Positions 17,627 to 25,964 of a DNA stretch of 64,000 bases are shown here, piece after piece. The stretch is from the NCBI GenBank assembly GCA_020353515.1, contig CP070695.1:2514055-2578054 (forward strand), in the 5' to 3' direction. The DNA is from Candidatus Heimdallarchaeota archaeon (lineage in GTDB: Archaea; Asgardarchaeota; Heimdallarchaeia; Hodarchaeales; Hodarchaeaceae). Below the pieces are notes generated by a model that ran no database searches, was not told the origin of the DNA, and saw only the letters and a list, made by a program, of their open reading frames with translations. Within the stretch, counting starts at the first letter, position 1, and every line of letters starts with the position of its first letter. The position numbers and the translations under genes are program-made.

Positions 17627-18502
17627 CTATTTGAATGGATTTGGAATTAATATAGGAGTCCTGTTTTTGTATTCCTCGTAATCTTCTTGACCACCCCACT
17701 TGTCATCAGCTCTTTTTTCAAGTAAAGGAACACCACTTACCTTAGTTAAGAGTAATGTCACAAAAACAGGAGAAATCAATGTTAGCCATCTCCAACCTTG
17801 AAGTGTTGGAAGTGCAATTATTGCGATACCAATCCAGAGGAGAATTTCTCCAAAATAATTTGGATGTCGTGAGATTGACCACAATCCAGTAGTAATGAAT
17901 TTTTCTTTATTCTCAGGGACAGATCTGAACTTACTTTTCTGATAATCTGCAATAGCTTCAAAACCAAAGCCTATGATCCACACTAAAAGACCTACTAAAC
18001 CAATAAGACCAAAATCCGTTCTTTGTTCTACTGTTATCGCTGCTAATGCCGCTGCTAATGTAAAGCTTACCCATAAACCCTGAATAGTCCAAGTTAAAAA
18101 AAAACGTGTACCGGATTGTTTGATCTCCTTGAAGCGTTTATCTTCCCCCTCTTTTAAAATTCGTCGGAACAAGTATGTCCCAAGACGAAGCGCCCAGATT
18201 GAGACCAATACCATTAGTAAAATGGAGCGTGTATCAATTTCAGGACTCAAGGCAACTGCTAAGAATATAACAGTTATGTAGGTTAATGAACCAGTTAGAT
18301 CAAAGAACTTCTCAGTCCTTTTGATATATGCAGGTATGAATGCAATCCATTGAATTATAAAGGCAAGAGCAACACCGATTGCAAATACTGGTATTCCACC
18401 AAGAACAGTCACGCCTCCCTGACTTCCAGCGAGAGTAAGACATATAGCAATGAATAAAATTATGATTATAGCAACCAAGGACTGAATATCTTTCTCATTC
18501 AT
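17627..18502 (-). CDS. DUF1295 / steroid 5-alpha-reductase-like membrane enzyme
   Basis: A 291-residue integral membrane protein with about seven helices. The C-terminal part contains GLWSISRHPNYFGEILLWIG and EKRADDKWGGQEDYEEYKNRT, the conserved cofactor-site region shared by DUF1295 proteins, steroid 5-alpha-reductases and isoprenylcysteine methyltransferases. Members reduce or methylate lipid-like substrates; which applies here is not readable. An AAGGAGAA ribosome site precedes the ATG, and a perfect 16-base palindrome sits at 18553-18568, about 50 bases upstream, so the gene is probably under a dedicated repressor. Confidence 0.85.
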   Translation of the reverse strand: MNEKDIQSLVAIIIILFIAICLTLAGSQGGVTVLGGIPVFAIGVALAFIIQWIAFIPAYIKRTEKFFDLTGSLTYITVIFLAVALSPEIDTRSILLMVLVSIWALRLGTYLFRRILKEGEDKRFKEIKQSGTRFFLTWTIQGLWVSFTLAAALAAITVEQRTDFGLIGLVGLLVWIIGFGFEAIADYQKSKFRSVPENKEKFITTGLWSISRHPNYFGEILLWIGIAIIALPTLQGWRWLTLISPVFVTLLLTKVSGVPLLEKRADDKWGGQEDYEEYKNRTPILIPNPFK

Positions 18503-18552
18503 TTTTAATTCTCCTTTTATACAGTAATTTCCTTCTTCTGGATGTGTGAAAT

Positions 18553-18568
18553 TTGACTAATTAGTCAA
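18553..18568. promoter_or_regulatory. 16-base perfect palindrome, probable operator
   Basis: TTGACTAATTAGTCAA is fully self-complementary and lies 51-66 bases upstream of the DUF1295 start, between that gene and the ABC exporter operon stop at 18634. Symmetry, length and AT-rich centre fit a dimeric winged-helix (MarR/ArsR-like) regulator site. No regulator is encoded next to it. Confidence 0.5.
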
Positions 18569-18633
18569 TATGATTTCTTGAATCCTATATCAACTTTTTT
18601 TCCTAGAGATATTTATTTTCTTGTTTATTCTCC

Positions 18634-20451
18634 TCATCCAGTGATCGGTACCCAATCTAGACTTTGATGCTCATAATACTGCTTATAGAGTTGGCCATAT
18701 TTTCCTCCTTGAGCAAGCAAAGCCTCATGAGTCCCCTCTTCAATAATTTGCCCCTTTTCCATCACAATAATTCGGTCTGCATTCAGAATAGTGGAAAGCC
18801 TATGGGCAATAATGATTGAGGTCCGATTCTCAAGGAGGACTTCAAGTGCCTCTTGAATGATCGCTTCGGTGTAAGCATCCACCGATGACGTTGCTTCATC
18901 TAGAATAAGAATTTTTGGATCCGTTAGAAGCGCCCGAGCAAAGCTAATTAATTGTTTTTGACCTACAGAAAGCCCTCCTCCTCTTTCCCCCACTTGTGTT
19001 TGAATTCCATCATGTAAATATTCGATAAGTTCTTCTGCATGGACAGATCGAATGGCTTTCCATAGATCCTCTTCTGATGCATCTCGTCTACCATACCGAA
19101 TATTCTCCTCAATTGTCCCGGAAAAGAGAAAAACATCTTGTTGCACCATTCCGAGGTTCCGTCTATAAGAATCCAGTTTTAAATCTCTGATATCGATTCC
19201 ATCAATCTTAATGGATCCACCTTGAAATTCATAAAAACGAGCTAGAAGGTTAACTAAGCTGGATTTTCCCGCGCCTGTGTGACCGACTACTGCAAGTTTC
19301 TCTCCTTTTGCTATTTTTAAACTGAACCCTTTAAAGACCCATTCACCATCGTTTCTGTAACTAAAGTCAACATTTTCAAAAACAATCTCCCCCTCCAAGG
19401 CATCAACCCCGCGAAGCACTGGATTCTGCTTAACATTAGGTTTGGAATCTAATATATCTAGAATTCGTTCATATGCCGCCATCCCAGCACTCAGTTGAGG
19501 AAAAAAAGTAGCAAGAATCATGATAGGGCGAAAAAAACGCTGAATATACAATATATACATTAAAATAATTGCAGTGGTTGATACTCCCTGGAGTACAAGC
19601 TGACCACCTAGATACACTATTGTTACAAGTATTAAGGCGGTAATTGTTTCAAGGATTGCTCTCCAGACATGTGTCACTGCAGTCAATCGATAAGCTGTTC
19701 CAAAATACTCTTTATTTGTCTCATGAAACTGTTCAGAAACTGTAGCTTCTTGCCCATAACTTTTGCAGACTTGTATTCCTTCGATTGATTCAACCATGGC
19801 ATTGTTGATATTCCCTATTGACTTTCGATAAGCTCGACTCACGATTCTAGCAAGCTTCCGCAGAGAAAACATTAACACAAAGAGGAAAGGAACACCCGCT
19901 AGAGTAATCAGAGCTAAGGTTGGATTCAACCAGAAAAGAATTGCGAAGGTCAAGGCACTCACAAGTAAATTACCCATAGTGTCTGCTAAAAGGATCGTAG
20001 TGTTTCCAAAGTCTAAAGCATCATTTGATACTCTTGAATTCAGACTTCCACTCAGATGTTTGTCGTAAAAACTCATATCTTGCTCCTGTAACTTATCAAA
20101 GATATCCATACGAAGATTTTCTAGAAAATATGGCATGAAATTCCCAATCTCCCTACGACGGAGACTAAACATGACCCAAATTGCAGCGGATAAAATGAGA
20201 TATACAACACCAGCACCTAGAACTATTGAAAAATCACGATCTGGTTTTTCGAAAACATCAACGGCAAAACCAACAATGAGTGGAATAATTATATCAGCAA
20301 CAGTAGAAATTAGAATGAAAAGAGAAATAAGCGTGACACTCTTCTTGAACGGAACAATTCGGTGAGCATATCGAGTGAATAACTCTCGATCTGAATACTC
20401 TCGCTCTCGTTTTTCACTGAATACTCCGCGATAGAGTCCCATATTAATCAC
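18634..20451 (-). CDS. ABC exporter half-transporter, canonical-site subunit (TM288-like)
   Basis: A 605-residue type IV (ABCB-like) exporter: six helices in the first 330 residues, then an ATPase domain with Walker A GHTGAGKSS, Q-loop VQQDVFLFSG, signature LSVGQKQ, Walker B ILILDEATSSVD with the catalytic glutamate, and the switch histidine in IIAHRLST. It begins 3 bases after the stop of the partner gene, so both make one operon and one heterodimer. Because its partner has lost the catalytic glutamate, this chain contributes the active Walker B. Substrates of such exporters range from lipids to drugs and peptides. Confidence 0.93.
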   Translation of the reverse strand: MINMGLYRGVFSEKREREYSDRELFTRYAHRIVPFKKSVTLISLFILISTVADIIIPLIVGFAVDVFEKPDRDFSIVLGAGVVYLILSAAIWVMFSLRRREIGNFMPYFLENLRMDIFDKLQEQDMSFYDKHLSGSLNSRVSNDALDFGNTTILLADTMGNLLVSALTFAILFWLNPTLALITLAGVPFLFVLMFSLRKLARIVSRAYRKSIGNINNAMVESIEGIQVCKSYGQEATVSEQFHETNKEYFGTAYRLTAVTHVWRAILETITALILVTIVYLGGQLVLQGVSTTAIILMYILYIQRFFRPIMILATFFPQLSAGMAAYERILDILDSKPNVKQNPVLRGVDALEGEIVFENVDFSYRNDGEWVFKGFSLKIAKGEKLAVVGHTGAGKSSLVNLLARFYEFQGGSIKIDGIDIRDLKLDSYRRNLGMVQQDVFLFSGTIEENIRYGRRDASEEDLWKAIRSVHAEELIEYLHDGIQTQVGERGGGLSVGQKQLISFARALLTDPKILILDEATSSVDAYTEAIIQEALEVLLENRTSIIIAHRLSTILNADRIIVMEKGQIIEEGTHEALLAQGGKYGQLYKQYYEHQSLDWVPITG

Positions 20452-20454
20452 ACA

Positions 20455-22227
20455 TTAATTTTTCACTATTAATTCTGGTAAAATAAGATGTTTACCAAAG
20501 ATCCGTCTGTAATCTTCTGAACTCTGTAGTAATTCATTGTGACTCCCCTCAGCGACATTTCTTCCCCGTTTAAGTACAATAATTTTGTCAGAAGTTCGGA
20601 TTGTATGCAATCGATGAGTGATGACTAGAGTTGTTCTATTCCTGATTACATTCTCCATTGCTTGTGTTATCTTTTCCTCTGTCTCGCTATCTACTGCAGA
20701 TACGGAATCGTCAAGAATAAGAATTTCAGGGTCAGTCAAGAATGCACGAGCAATAGCAACACGCTGTTTTTCTCCACCAGAGAGACGTGTTCCTCTCTCT
20801 CCGACAATGGTGTTATATTCTTCAGGAAACTCCAAAGCGAATTCTTCAACTTGAGCAAGCTTTGCTGCATCCATAATTGCTTCATGGGTTGCACTCGGTC
20901 TACCAAACGCGATATTATCACTTATCGTACGCGAAAAAAGATAGATATCTTGCTCTATATACCCAATGTGCCGTCTTAATTGATCAAGAGGATAATTTCG
21001 AATATCTATCCCATCTAATAAGATGGTTCCCTCTTGGGGTTCATAAAGACGTAAAAGCAACTTCACCAGAGTCGTTTTACCGCATCCCGTTGGACCTACA
21101 AGAGCTACTCGTTGATATGGCTCGATTTTGAAAGATAGATTCTTTAAAATCGGAGTATTTTTTGTTCCATCATCTCCATAAGCAAAAGTCACATCTCTAA
21201 ACTCAATTGTACCTTTAAAAGTATCTGGCCAAGTGAGAGCACTTTCTTGTTGTTCTTCCTCTTCCAATGACAAACTTGTATATAATCGTGAACATGCAGC
21301 AAAACCACTCATCATATCATTAGTAGCCCAAAAGATCATATTAGTAGGATCAATGAGAGTGATTAAGAGTAAATTAGCTGCAATCAATGCCCCTATCGTT
21401 AACGTACCCTCGAATACAAATACACAACTCATAAGAAATGTCACGCCTATTGCTAAATACAGTACTAATAATGGATAAAATCTTGCCTGAACTTTTGTCT
21501 CTCCAATCCGATTGTCCCGAAAGCCGATTACTGCTATGTGAAATTTTTCCCGTTCCAATTCTTCTGCAGTGAATGATCGTACAATCGCAACACCACTTAT
21601 GCTGTCCTGTAACACTACAGCCACATTTGAGTGGGTAACCATTCGGCCAGCAGCCCATGGAGCAATTTTCTTTCGGTAATCTAATATAAAAATCATGTAG
21701 AAAATAATGAAGGGGGAACAAATCAAGGCGAGTCTGAGATCAAGGGTTACTATCAATAGAAATGCTGCCATTATAACTTGAAAGAACGGATATAGGTAAA
21801 AGGCCCCATGAGAAATCATAGTATTGATAATGCGTAAATCATTAGTTGCTAGAGCTTGGAGATCACCTGTGCGTGCTTTATCATGATACCGTAATGGTTT
21901 ATATTGAAGGGTGTCGAAGAATTCTTGCCGCATATTTTGTTCAGTCTTTAACCCTAAATAATGCCCGATCATCATTGTTATATAATCCATAGCATTCCGA
22001 GTAACAAAAACTGCAAGTGCAACGGCGAGTAACAGTACTAAATTAGCTAAATCACGGGTTACAAGAGTTGTATCTATGATATATCCAATAACAATTGGAA
22101 TGATGACCCTTGAGAAGGTAACAATAATAATACCAACAAGAACACCCACCACCAAGGATTTTTGCCTAGCAAGATGGTATAAAAACCACTTCCTATAGCT
22201 CGATATCTTTGTTAAATCCAAACTCAT
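20455..22227 (-). CDS. ABC exporter half-transporter, degenerate-site subunit (TM287-like)
   Basis: A 590-residue ABCB-like exporter half: six membrane helices, then Walker A GPTGCGKTT, Q-loop IEQDIYLFSR, signature LSGGEKQ, Walker B ILILDDSVSAVD and switch histidine in VITHRLHT. The residue after Walker B is Asp instead of Glu, the well-known sign of the non-hydrolysing site in heterodimeric exporters such as TM287/288 and BmrC/D. It is the first gene of the two-gene operon with the partner directly downstream. Confidence 0.93.
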   Translation of the reverse strand: MSLDLTKISSYRKWFLYHLARQKSLVVGVLVGIIIVTFSRVIIPIVIGYIIDTTLVTRDLANLVLLLAVALAVFVTRNAMDYITMMIGHYLGLKTEQNMRQEFFDTLQYKPLRYHDKARTGDLQALATNDLRIINTMISHGAFYLYPFFQVIMAAFLLIVTLDLRLALICSPFIIFYMIFILDYRKKIAPWAAGRMVTHSNVAVVLQDSISGVAIVRSFTAEELEREKFHIAVIGFRDNRIGETKVQARFYPLLVLYLAIGVTFLMSCVFVFEGTLTIGALIAANLLLITLIDPTNMIFWATNDMMSGFAACSRLYTSLSLEEEEQQESALTWPDTFKGTIEFRDVTFAYGDDGTKNTPILKNLSFKIEPYQRVALVGPTGCGKTTLVKLLLRLYEPQEGTILLDGIDIRNYPLDQLRRHIGYIEQDIYLFSRTISDNIAFGRPSATHEAIMDAAKLAQVEEFALEFPEEYNTIVGERGTRLSGGEKQRVAIARAFLTDPEILILDDSVSAVDSETEEKITQAMENVIRNRTTLVITHRLHTIRTSDKIIVLKRGRNVAEGSHNELLQSSEDYRRIFGKHLILPELIVKN

Positions 22228-22396
22228 TCTATTTTCGCATTCCTCTGGTAAATCCTTTACTTAGATAAGGAAAATCATTGATTTAATTTAATTATTCTGT
22301 AATAATATTATAATTGGTACAAAAATTAGAGAGATTCTACTCCAAAACTAGCTTACAATTAGTGAGTAATGGAAGCTTTTCGAATGATATTATCAA

Positions 22397-22795
22397 TCAA
22401 TAAGTCGCTAAATTCCTCACAAAATTTAAAACCCATGTCAGAAAAATTCCCAACCCAAGAATCCAAATAAGAATAATGACCACGGTTGTTTTCTTCCCTA
22501 CGGGTACCTCTGTAAATTCTTCTTCCAATACCTTCTTACGACATTCCTCCATTATTTCTTTCGGAATCAATTTGAGAGCCAAAGATATTCCTAATGGAAC
22601 TAGGATCAAATCATCTATGTAACCTAGAATAGGAATGAAATCGGGTACTAGATCAATTGGACAGAAAGCATACCCAATGACGACTCCCAAAAATAAACGT
22701 TTCCACCTAGAGACGCGTGAGTCTTTATACACAAGATAAAGGGTGTATGTCTCTTTCTTAAGGTTAGACGCCTTAAGTTTTATTTTTGATAGCAA
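22397..22795 (-). CDS. YkvA-like membrane protein (DUF1232)
   Basis: A 132-residue protein with the DUF1232 core: YKDSRVSRWKRLFLG, then YAFCPIDLVPDFIPILGYIDD, where the Pro-Ile-Asp-Leu-Ile/Val-Pro-Asp pattern is diagnostic, and a C-terminal transmembrane helix (about 104-125). The family is widespread, usually small and membrane-associated, and has no firmly known function. It lies upstream of the ABC exporter operon on the same strand but 169 bases away. Confidence 0.85.
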   Translation of the reverse strand: MLSKIKLKASNLKKETYTLYLVYKDSRVSRWKRLFLGVVIGYAFCPIDLVPDFIPILGYIDDLILVPLGISLALKLIPKEIMEECRKKVLEEEFTEVPVGKKTTVVIILIWILGLGIFLTWVLNFVRNLATY

Positions 22796-22869
22796 GATGA
22801 TTTCCTTTTATTCTAGAGTTCGATATTGTACTCTAGAAGGGAAAGGTTTTATTTGATTCGATCCCGTTT

Positions 22870-23448
22870 CTAGCGAACTGTTAACAAGGGAGCCCTTTTA
22901 TGAATTTCTATGAACTTCAGAATATTAACCCCAAGTAATGAGAAAGCCTCGGCGATATTTACTTCAGTTTTAGCAGAAGTCTCAATGAAATGACATTGAA
23001 ATCCATCAGCTTCGGTCAGATTACTAAGATTGTTAGTAAAGGCCCATCCCTGATTACGAGAAATAGGATTATCTGCAATGGCACTCAAATCCATTTTATT
23101 TGCGACAACAACAATAGGTACACGACCACGTCCATTATTTGTCCATAGCTCGTTAATCCATTTAGGTGTATTATAGAAAGAATCTGGTCGAGTGATATCA
23201 TACACTAATAACCCTCCTACGCAGCCTTTGTAATAAGCTTCCCTGACACCATCAAAGCGGTCTTGACCTGCTAAATCCCAAATTTGATATCGGACTGGAA
23301 ATCCATTGATGCTATCATCACGCATTGCGAAATCAGCGCCAACCGTTAGAAAATACTGAGCCTTAAATCCGTTCCCTATATAACGCTCACGAATAGATGT
23401 TTTACCGACCCCACCATCACCAATTAGTGCGATCTTATATACTACCAT
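22870..23448 (-). CDS. Rab/Ras-like small GTPase
   Basis: A 192-residue GTPase with every G motif intact: GDGGVGKT, TVGADF, DLAGQ, NKMD and ETSAK. It is a close paralogue of the GTPase at 2546-3172 (shared GADFAM, QIWDLAGQDRFDGVR and ITRPDS/VTRPDS blocks). I placed the start at 23448, where GAGAGGTT precedes the ATG and the N-terminus aligns with the paralogue; an open frame continues to 23538 but would add a Cys-containing 30-residue extension with no family counterpart. The tail (KRAPLLTVR) lacks a prenylation cysteine. No effector or regulator is next to it. Confidence 0.93.
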   Translation of the reverse strand: MVVYKIALIGDGGVGKTSIRERYIGNGFKAQYFLTVGADFAMRDDSINGFPVRYQIWDLAGQDRFDGVREAYYKGCVGGLLVYDITRPDSFYNTPKWINELWTNNGRGRVPIVVVANKMDLSAIADNPISRNQGWAFTNNLSNLTEADGFQCHFIETSAKTEVNIAEAFSLLGVNILKFIEIHKRAPLLTVR

Positions 23449-23730
23449 TCTTAACCTCTCTTCTTCAAGCATCAGATTTTCGTCGGGAAAAAGTAAGATA
23501 AGACATGACTTTTCCCTACAAATGGTTATGAAAACCACACTCTAATAAAGAATTAAGATACTTAAAAGTGACAGTTTCTATTAATAAGTGACTTAATTGA
23601 TTTTTTGAAGATATCTCGTCTGTTCCTCAAGATTATCCTCTAAGGAATGATGGAACCTTATCTATCCTTTCTTCATCATAACGGCTTACCTCGAAATAAA
23701 GCTTAATATAAGGGATATACCTCCTAAAAA

Positions 23731-24486
23731 TTGAAACAGAAATTAAATGGATGGTTGAGTCCGTTGACACACATTCAGTTTTTTGGATATAATGCTTTTA
23801 AGATTCAAGAAGACGATTTACGAATAATCATTGATCCAGGCCGAAATCTAAAATGGAATAAACTGAATAGCTTGATTCCTAAACAAGAATGGGATGTTGA
23901 CTATATTTTCATTACCCACGAACATGATGATCACGCTGATTTTGCAATCAAAATAGCTAAACATTCAGACGCTAAAATTATCTGTCATATGAACCTACAA
24001 CCGAAATATTCCAAGAAATTACCTAAAGACAGAGTTATTGGTTTGAATCCAGACATAAAAACTACATTAAATGGACTAGTCATTGAGACTTTTTCAGTGC
24101 TTCATGGTAAAGCAACCATACGCATTCTCAAAAGAAAATTCACAATCTCTCCAAAAAGTTCATCTTTAGGATTTAGCATCTTTCTAACAGAAAAATCACT
24201 TATGAACTTAGGGGATACAATCTTCCTCCCAGAATGGAAAGATAATCCCCCCCCGAAACATCCTGATATATTGATGATTCCTACTGGAGGTCAGATGACG
24301 ATGGATCCAATAGAAGCATCAGAGTTTGTGAAAGTAGTTAAACCTAAAGTTGTGATTCCGTGCCACTATCGCTGGCATATTTTATTTTATAAAAGAAGAA
24401 GTGATATCTCACTTTTGAGAAAAACATGTGAAGAAAATGATATAATCTTCAAAGAGATGATACCAAGGGAAAAATGGGAATATTAA
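23731..24486 (+). CDS. Metallo-beta-lactamase-fold hydrolase (UlaG-like)
   Basis: A 251-residue MBL-fold protein. The metal-binding HxHxDH motif is THEHDDHADF near residue 67; further ligands are the His in FSVLHGK near 121, the Asp in MNLGDTIF near 158 and the final His in VVIPCHYRW near 213. The short form without extra domains, starting with HIQFFGYNAFKI, is like L-ascorbate-6-phosphate lactonase UlaG and RNase Z-type relatives, but the substrate is unknown. The frame opens with TTG; in-frame TTGs at 23755 and 23764 are equally possible starts, the latter giving the usual compact N-terminus. Confidence 0.85.
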   Translation: MKQKLNGWLSPLTHIQFFGYNAFKIQEDDLRIIIDPGRNLKWNKLNSLIPKQEWDVDYIFITHEHDDHADFAIKIAKHSDAKIICHMNLQPKYSKKLPKDRVIGLNPDIKTTLNGLVIETFSVLHGKATIRILKRKFTISPKSSSLGFSIFLTEKSLMNLGDTIFLPEWKDNPPPKHPDILMIPTGGQMTMDPIEASEFVKVVKPKVVIPCHYRWHILFYKRRSDISLLRKTCEENDIIFKEMIPREKWEY

Positions 24487-24516
24487 TGATAGTTCACACA
24501 TGATATTGAAAAGGTT

Positions 24517-24731
24517 TTATTCTTTCTTCAATCGAATAATGGAACTGAATGAGGGAACGAATCCTTCAAAATCGACTAATCCTTTTTCTTTCATGGTTTT
24601 AAGACGTAAACGAATGCCTTCAAATTTATCTGCAAGAGTTTCATTCAAAGTTTTATAATCTAGTTCCCCCCATGTTCTTCTAGAACTTTCATGATTTCCT
24701 GGTATTCGGGTTCATAGCCAATTGGTTCCAT
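24517..24731 (-). pseudogene. Frameshifted small winged-helix-like gene
   Basis: Reading from the ATG at 24731 (GGTGA ribosome site just before it) gives MEPIGYEPEYQEIMKVLEEHGG and then a stop. If a run of six G (24666-24671) had seven, the frame continues as ELDYKTLNETLADKF, then RLRLKTMKEKGLVDF and ends at 24517, a 71-residue helix-turn-helix-like protein with a basic recognition helix. Either the gene is broken by one base or the homopolymer was miscalled. A regulator role is inferred from the fold-like pattern only. Confidence 0.55.
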
Positions 24732-25465
24732 TTTCACCAGCTCGCTTCTTTATTGATTATTCTTGTCTATACTTCTTCACTTATTAAGTCAGGTGTATGA
24801 AATCTGTAATTTCCTACAGTGTCGATTATCAGTTATGGCTCCAAGATAGAATAATCGCCAGACAATACGAATAAGCGAATTTAATCATTTGATTGATTAC
24901 TTTCCTCCTCACTAGTCCTAGAATACCATTGGGGTTCTAATACTAACTGGCCATCATACTTTAAAAATTCAAGTATTTTTCGCACTTGTTTTCTTCTTTC
25001 AAGAGACACTACGGTTTCCTCTTTCAACGTCATGATCGAACACGTTTTTATATGATCTACATCAACCGTATCCTTAAGACAGGTAATAATTCTGACTTTT
25101 CATTCTTAAAAAACCCTGAATAAATTATCCGAAAAAATAGATTATATTACTCAATAAGATCAATAGAATCAGCTAGAGGATTGAATCCATTAATTCCACA
25201 ACTCCAACAAAATTTTACACACTTATGTATACACAGAAAACTATTGAAAACGATGAAAACCTAGGAAGAGGTTAGTAAAAATTAACAATTTGATTTTTAA
25301 TAGATCAGTGAATAAATTAAGGTCAGATATTTATAAATATTTGTTTGAATCCGTATACAGCGTAAACGGTAATTATAAATAATTGTTTAGCTTATCTACT
25401 AACTGGAATTCAGACTAGTTGGAAGCTGAATACCTCAAAAGTAGTATTAACAAGGTGAGACATAG
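24732..25465. other. Long spacer with no intact gene
   Basis: Apart from the broken gene at 24881-25103, I see no coding pattern, no RNA gene and no repeat. The stretch 25104-25465 is very AT-rich and probably contains the promoter of the DoxX-like gene at 25466, whose ATG follows AAGGTGAG. Confidence 0.4.
24881..25103 (-). pseudogene. Frameshifted small gene, unknown function
   Basis: An ATG at 25103 is followed within eight codons by a stop. If the AAAA run at 25097-25100 had three A, the frame would read MKVRIITCLKDTVDVDHIK, CSIMTLKEETVVSLERRK, then KILEFLKYDGQLVLEPQWYS and end at 24881, a 73-residue acidic/basic helical protein. As it stands, only an internal ATG at 25033 gives 50 residues. 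A TATA-like ATTTATTC about 25 bases before 25103 supports that start. Together with the preceding entry this means two neighbouring small genes each off by one base. Confidence 0.45.
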
Positions 25466-25894
25466 ATGGAAAAATTTAATGTAAGTCGAATAGGTTTAGG
25501 ATTATTTTATTTAATTGCAGGGGTGGTCAATCTGGTCCACACGATACATAATACCCATTATTTGTGGAGTGTATGCCTAGAAAATGTTCACTTCTCATTT
25601 TATAAAGAATTTCTCGAACAAATCGTCATCCCAAATGAGATACTGATTATTTTACTGGTTATTGTCTTTGAATTCATAGTAGGGATCCTTATTCTTAGTA
25701 AAGAATTCTTTGTTAAAATTGGGTTATCATTAGCAATCCTATGGGTTTTAATTATTGCCCCGTTCCTCCCATGGGTTGATGTCTTTGGTCATCTAGTCTT
25801 GGGTATGTTCCAAGCACTTCTTTTGATAGGAAACTATGAAACAACTGTTTTGGAGATAATACAATCTAAAATATCAAAAGAACATTTTTACTGA
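25466..25894 (+). CDS. DoxX-like four-helix membrane protein
   Basis: A 142-residue protein with four predicted transmembrane helices. The start RIGLGLFYLIAGVVNLVH and the later IVFEFIVGILILSKEFFVKIGL and VDVFGHLVLGMFQALLLIG fit the DoxX/SURF4-like superfamily, in which the first helix carries a Gly-rich kink and the third ends in a small-residue stretch. The family is linked to quinone or thiol redox work in some bacteria, but that is not shown here. AAGGTGAGA precedes the ATG. The alkaline phosphatase gene follows 70 bases downstream. Confidence 0.65.
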   Translation: MEKFNVSRIGLGLFYLIAGVVNLVHTIHNTHYLWSVCLENVHFSFYKEFLEQIVIPNEILIILLVIVFEFIVGILILSKEFFVKIGLSLAILWVLIIAPFLPWVDVFGHLVLGMFQALLLIGNYETTVLEIIQSKISKEHFY

Positions 25895-25964
25895 TATAGT
25901 AAGCCTAATATGACTACACTCATAATCGAATCTTAATTTTCAAATAGAACAAATAATTCCAACA

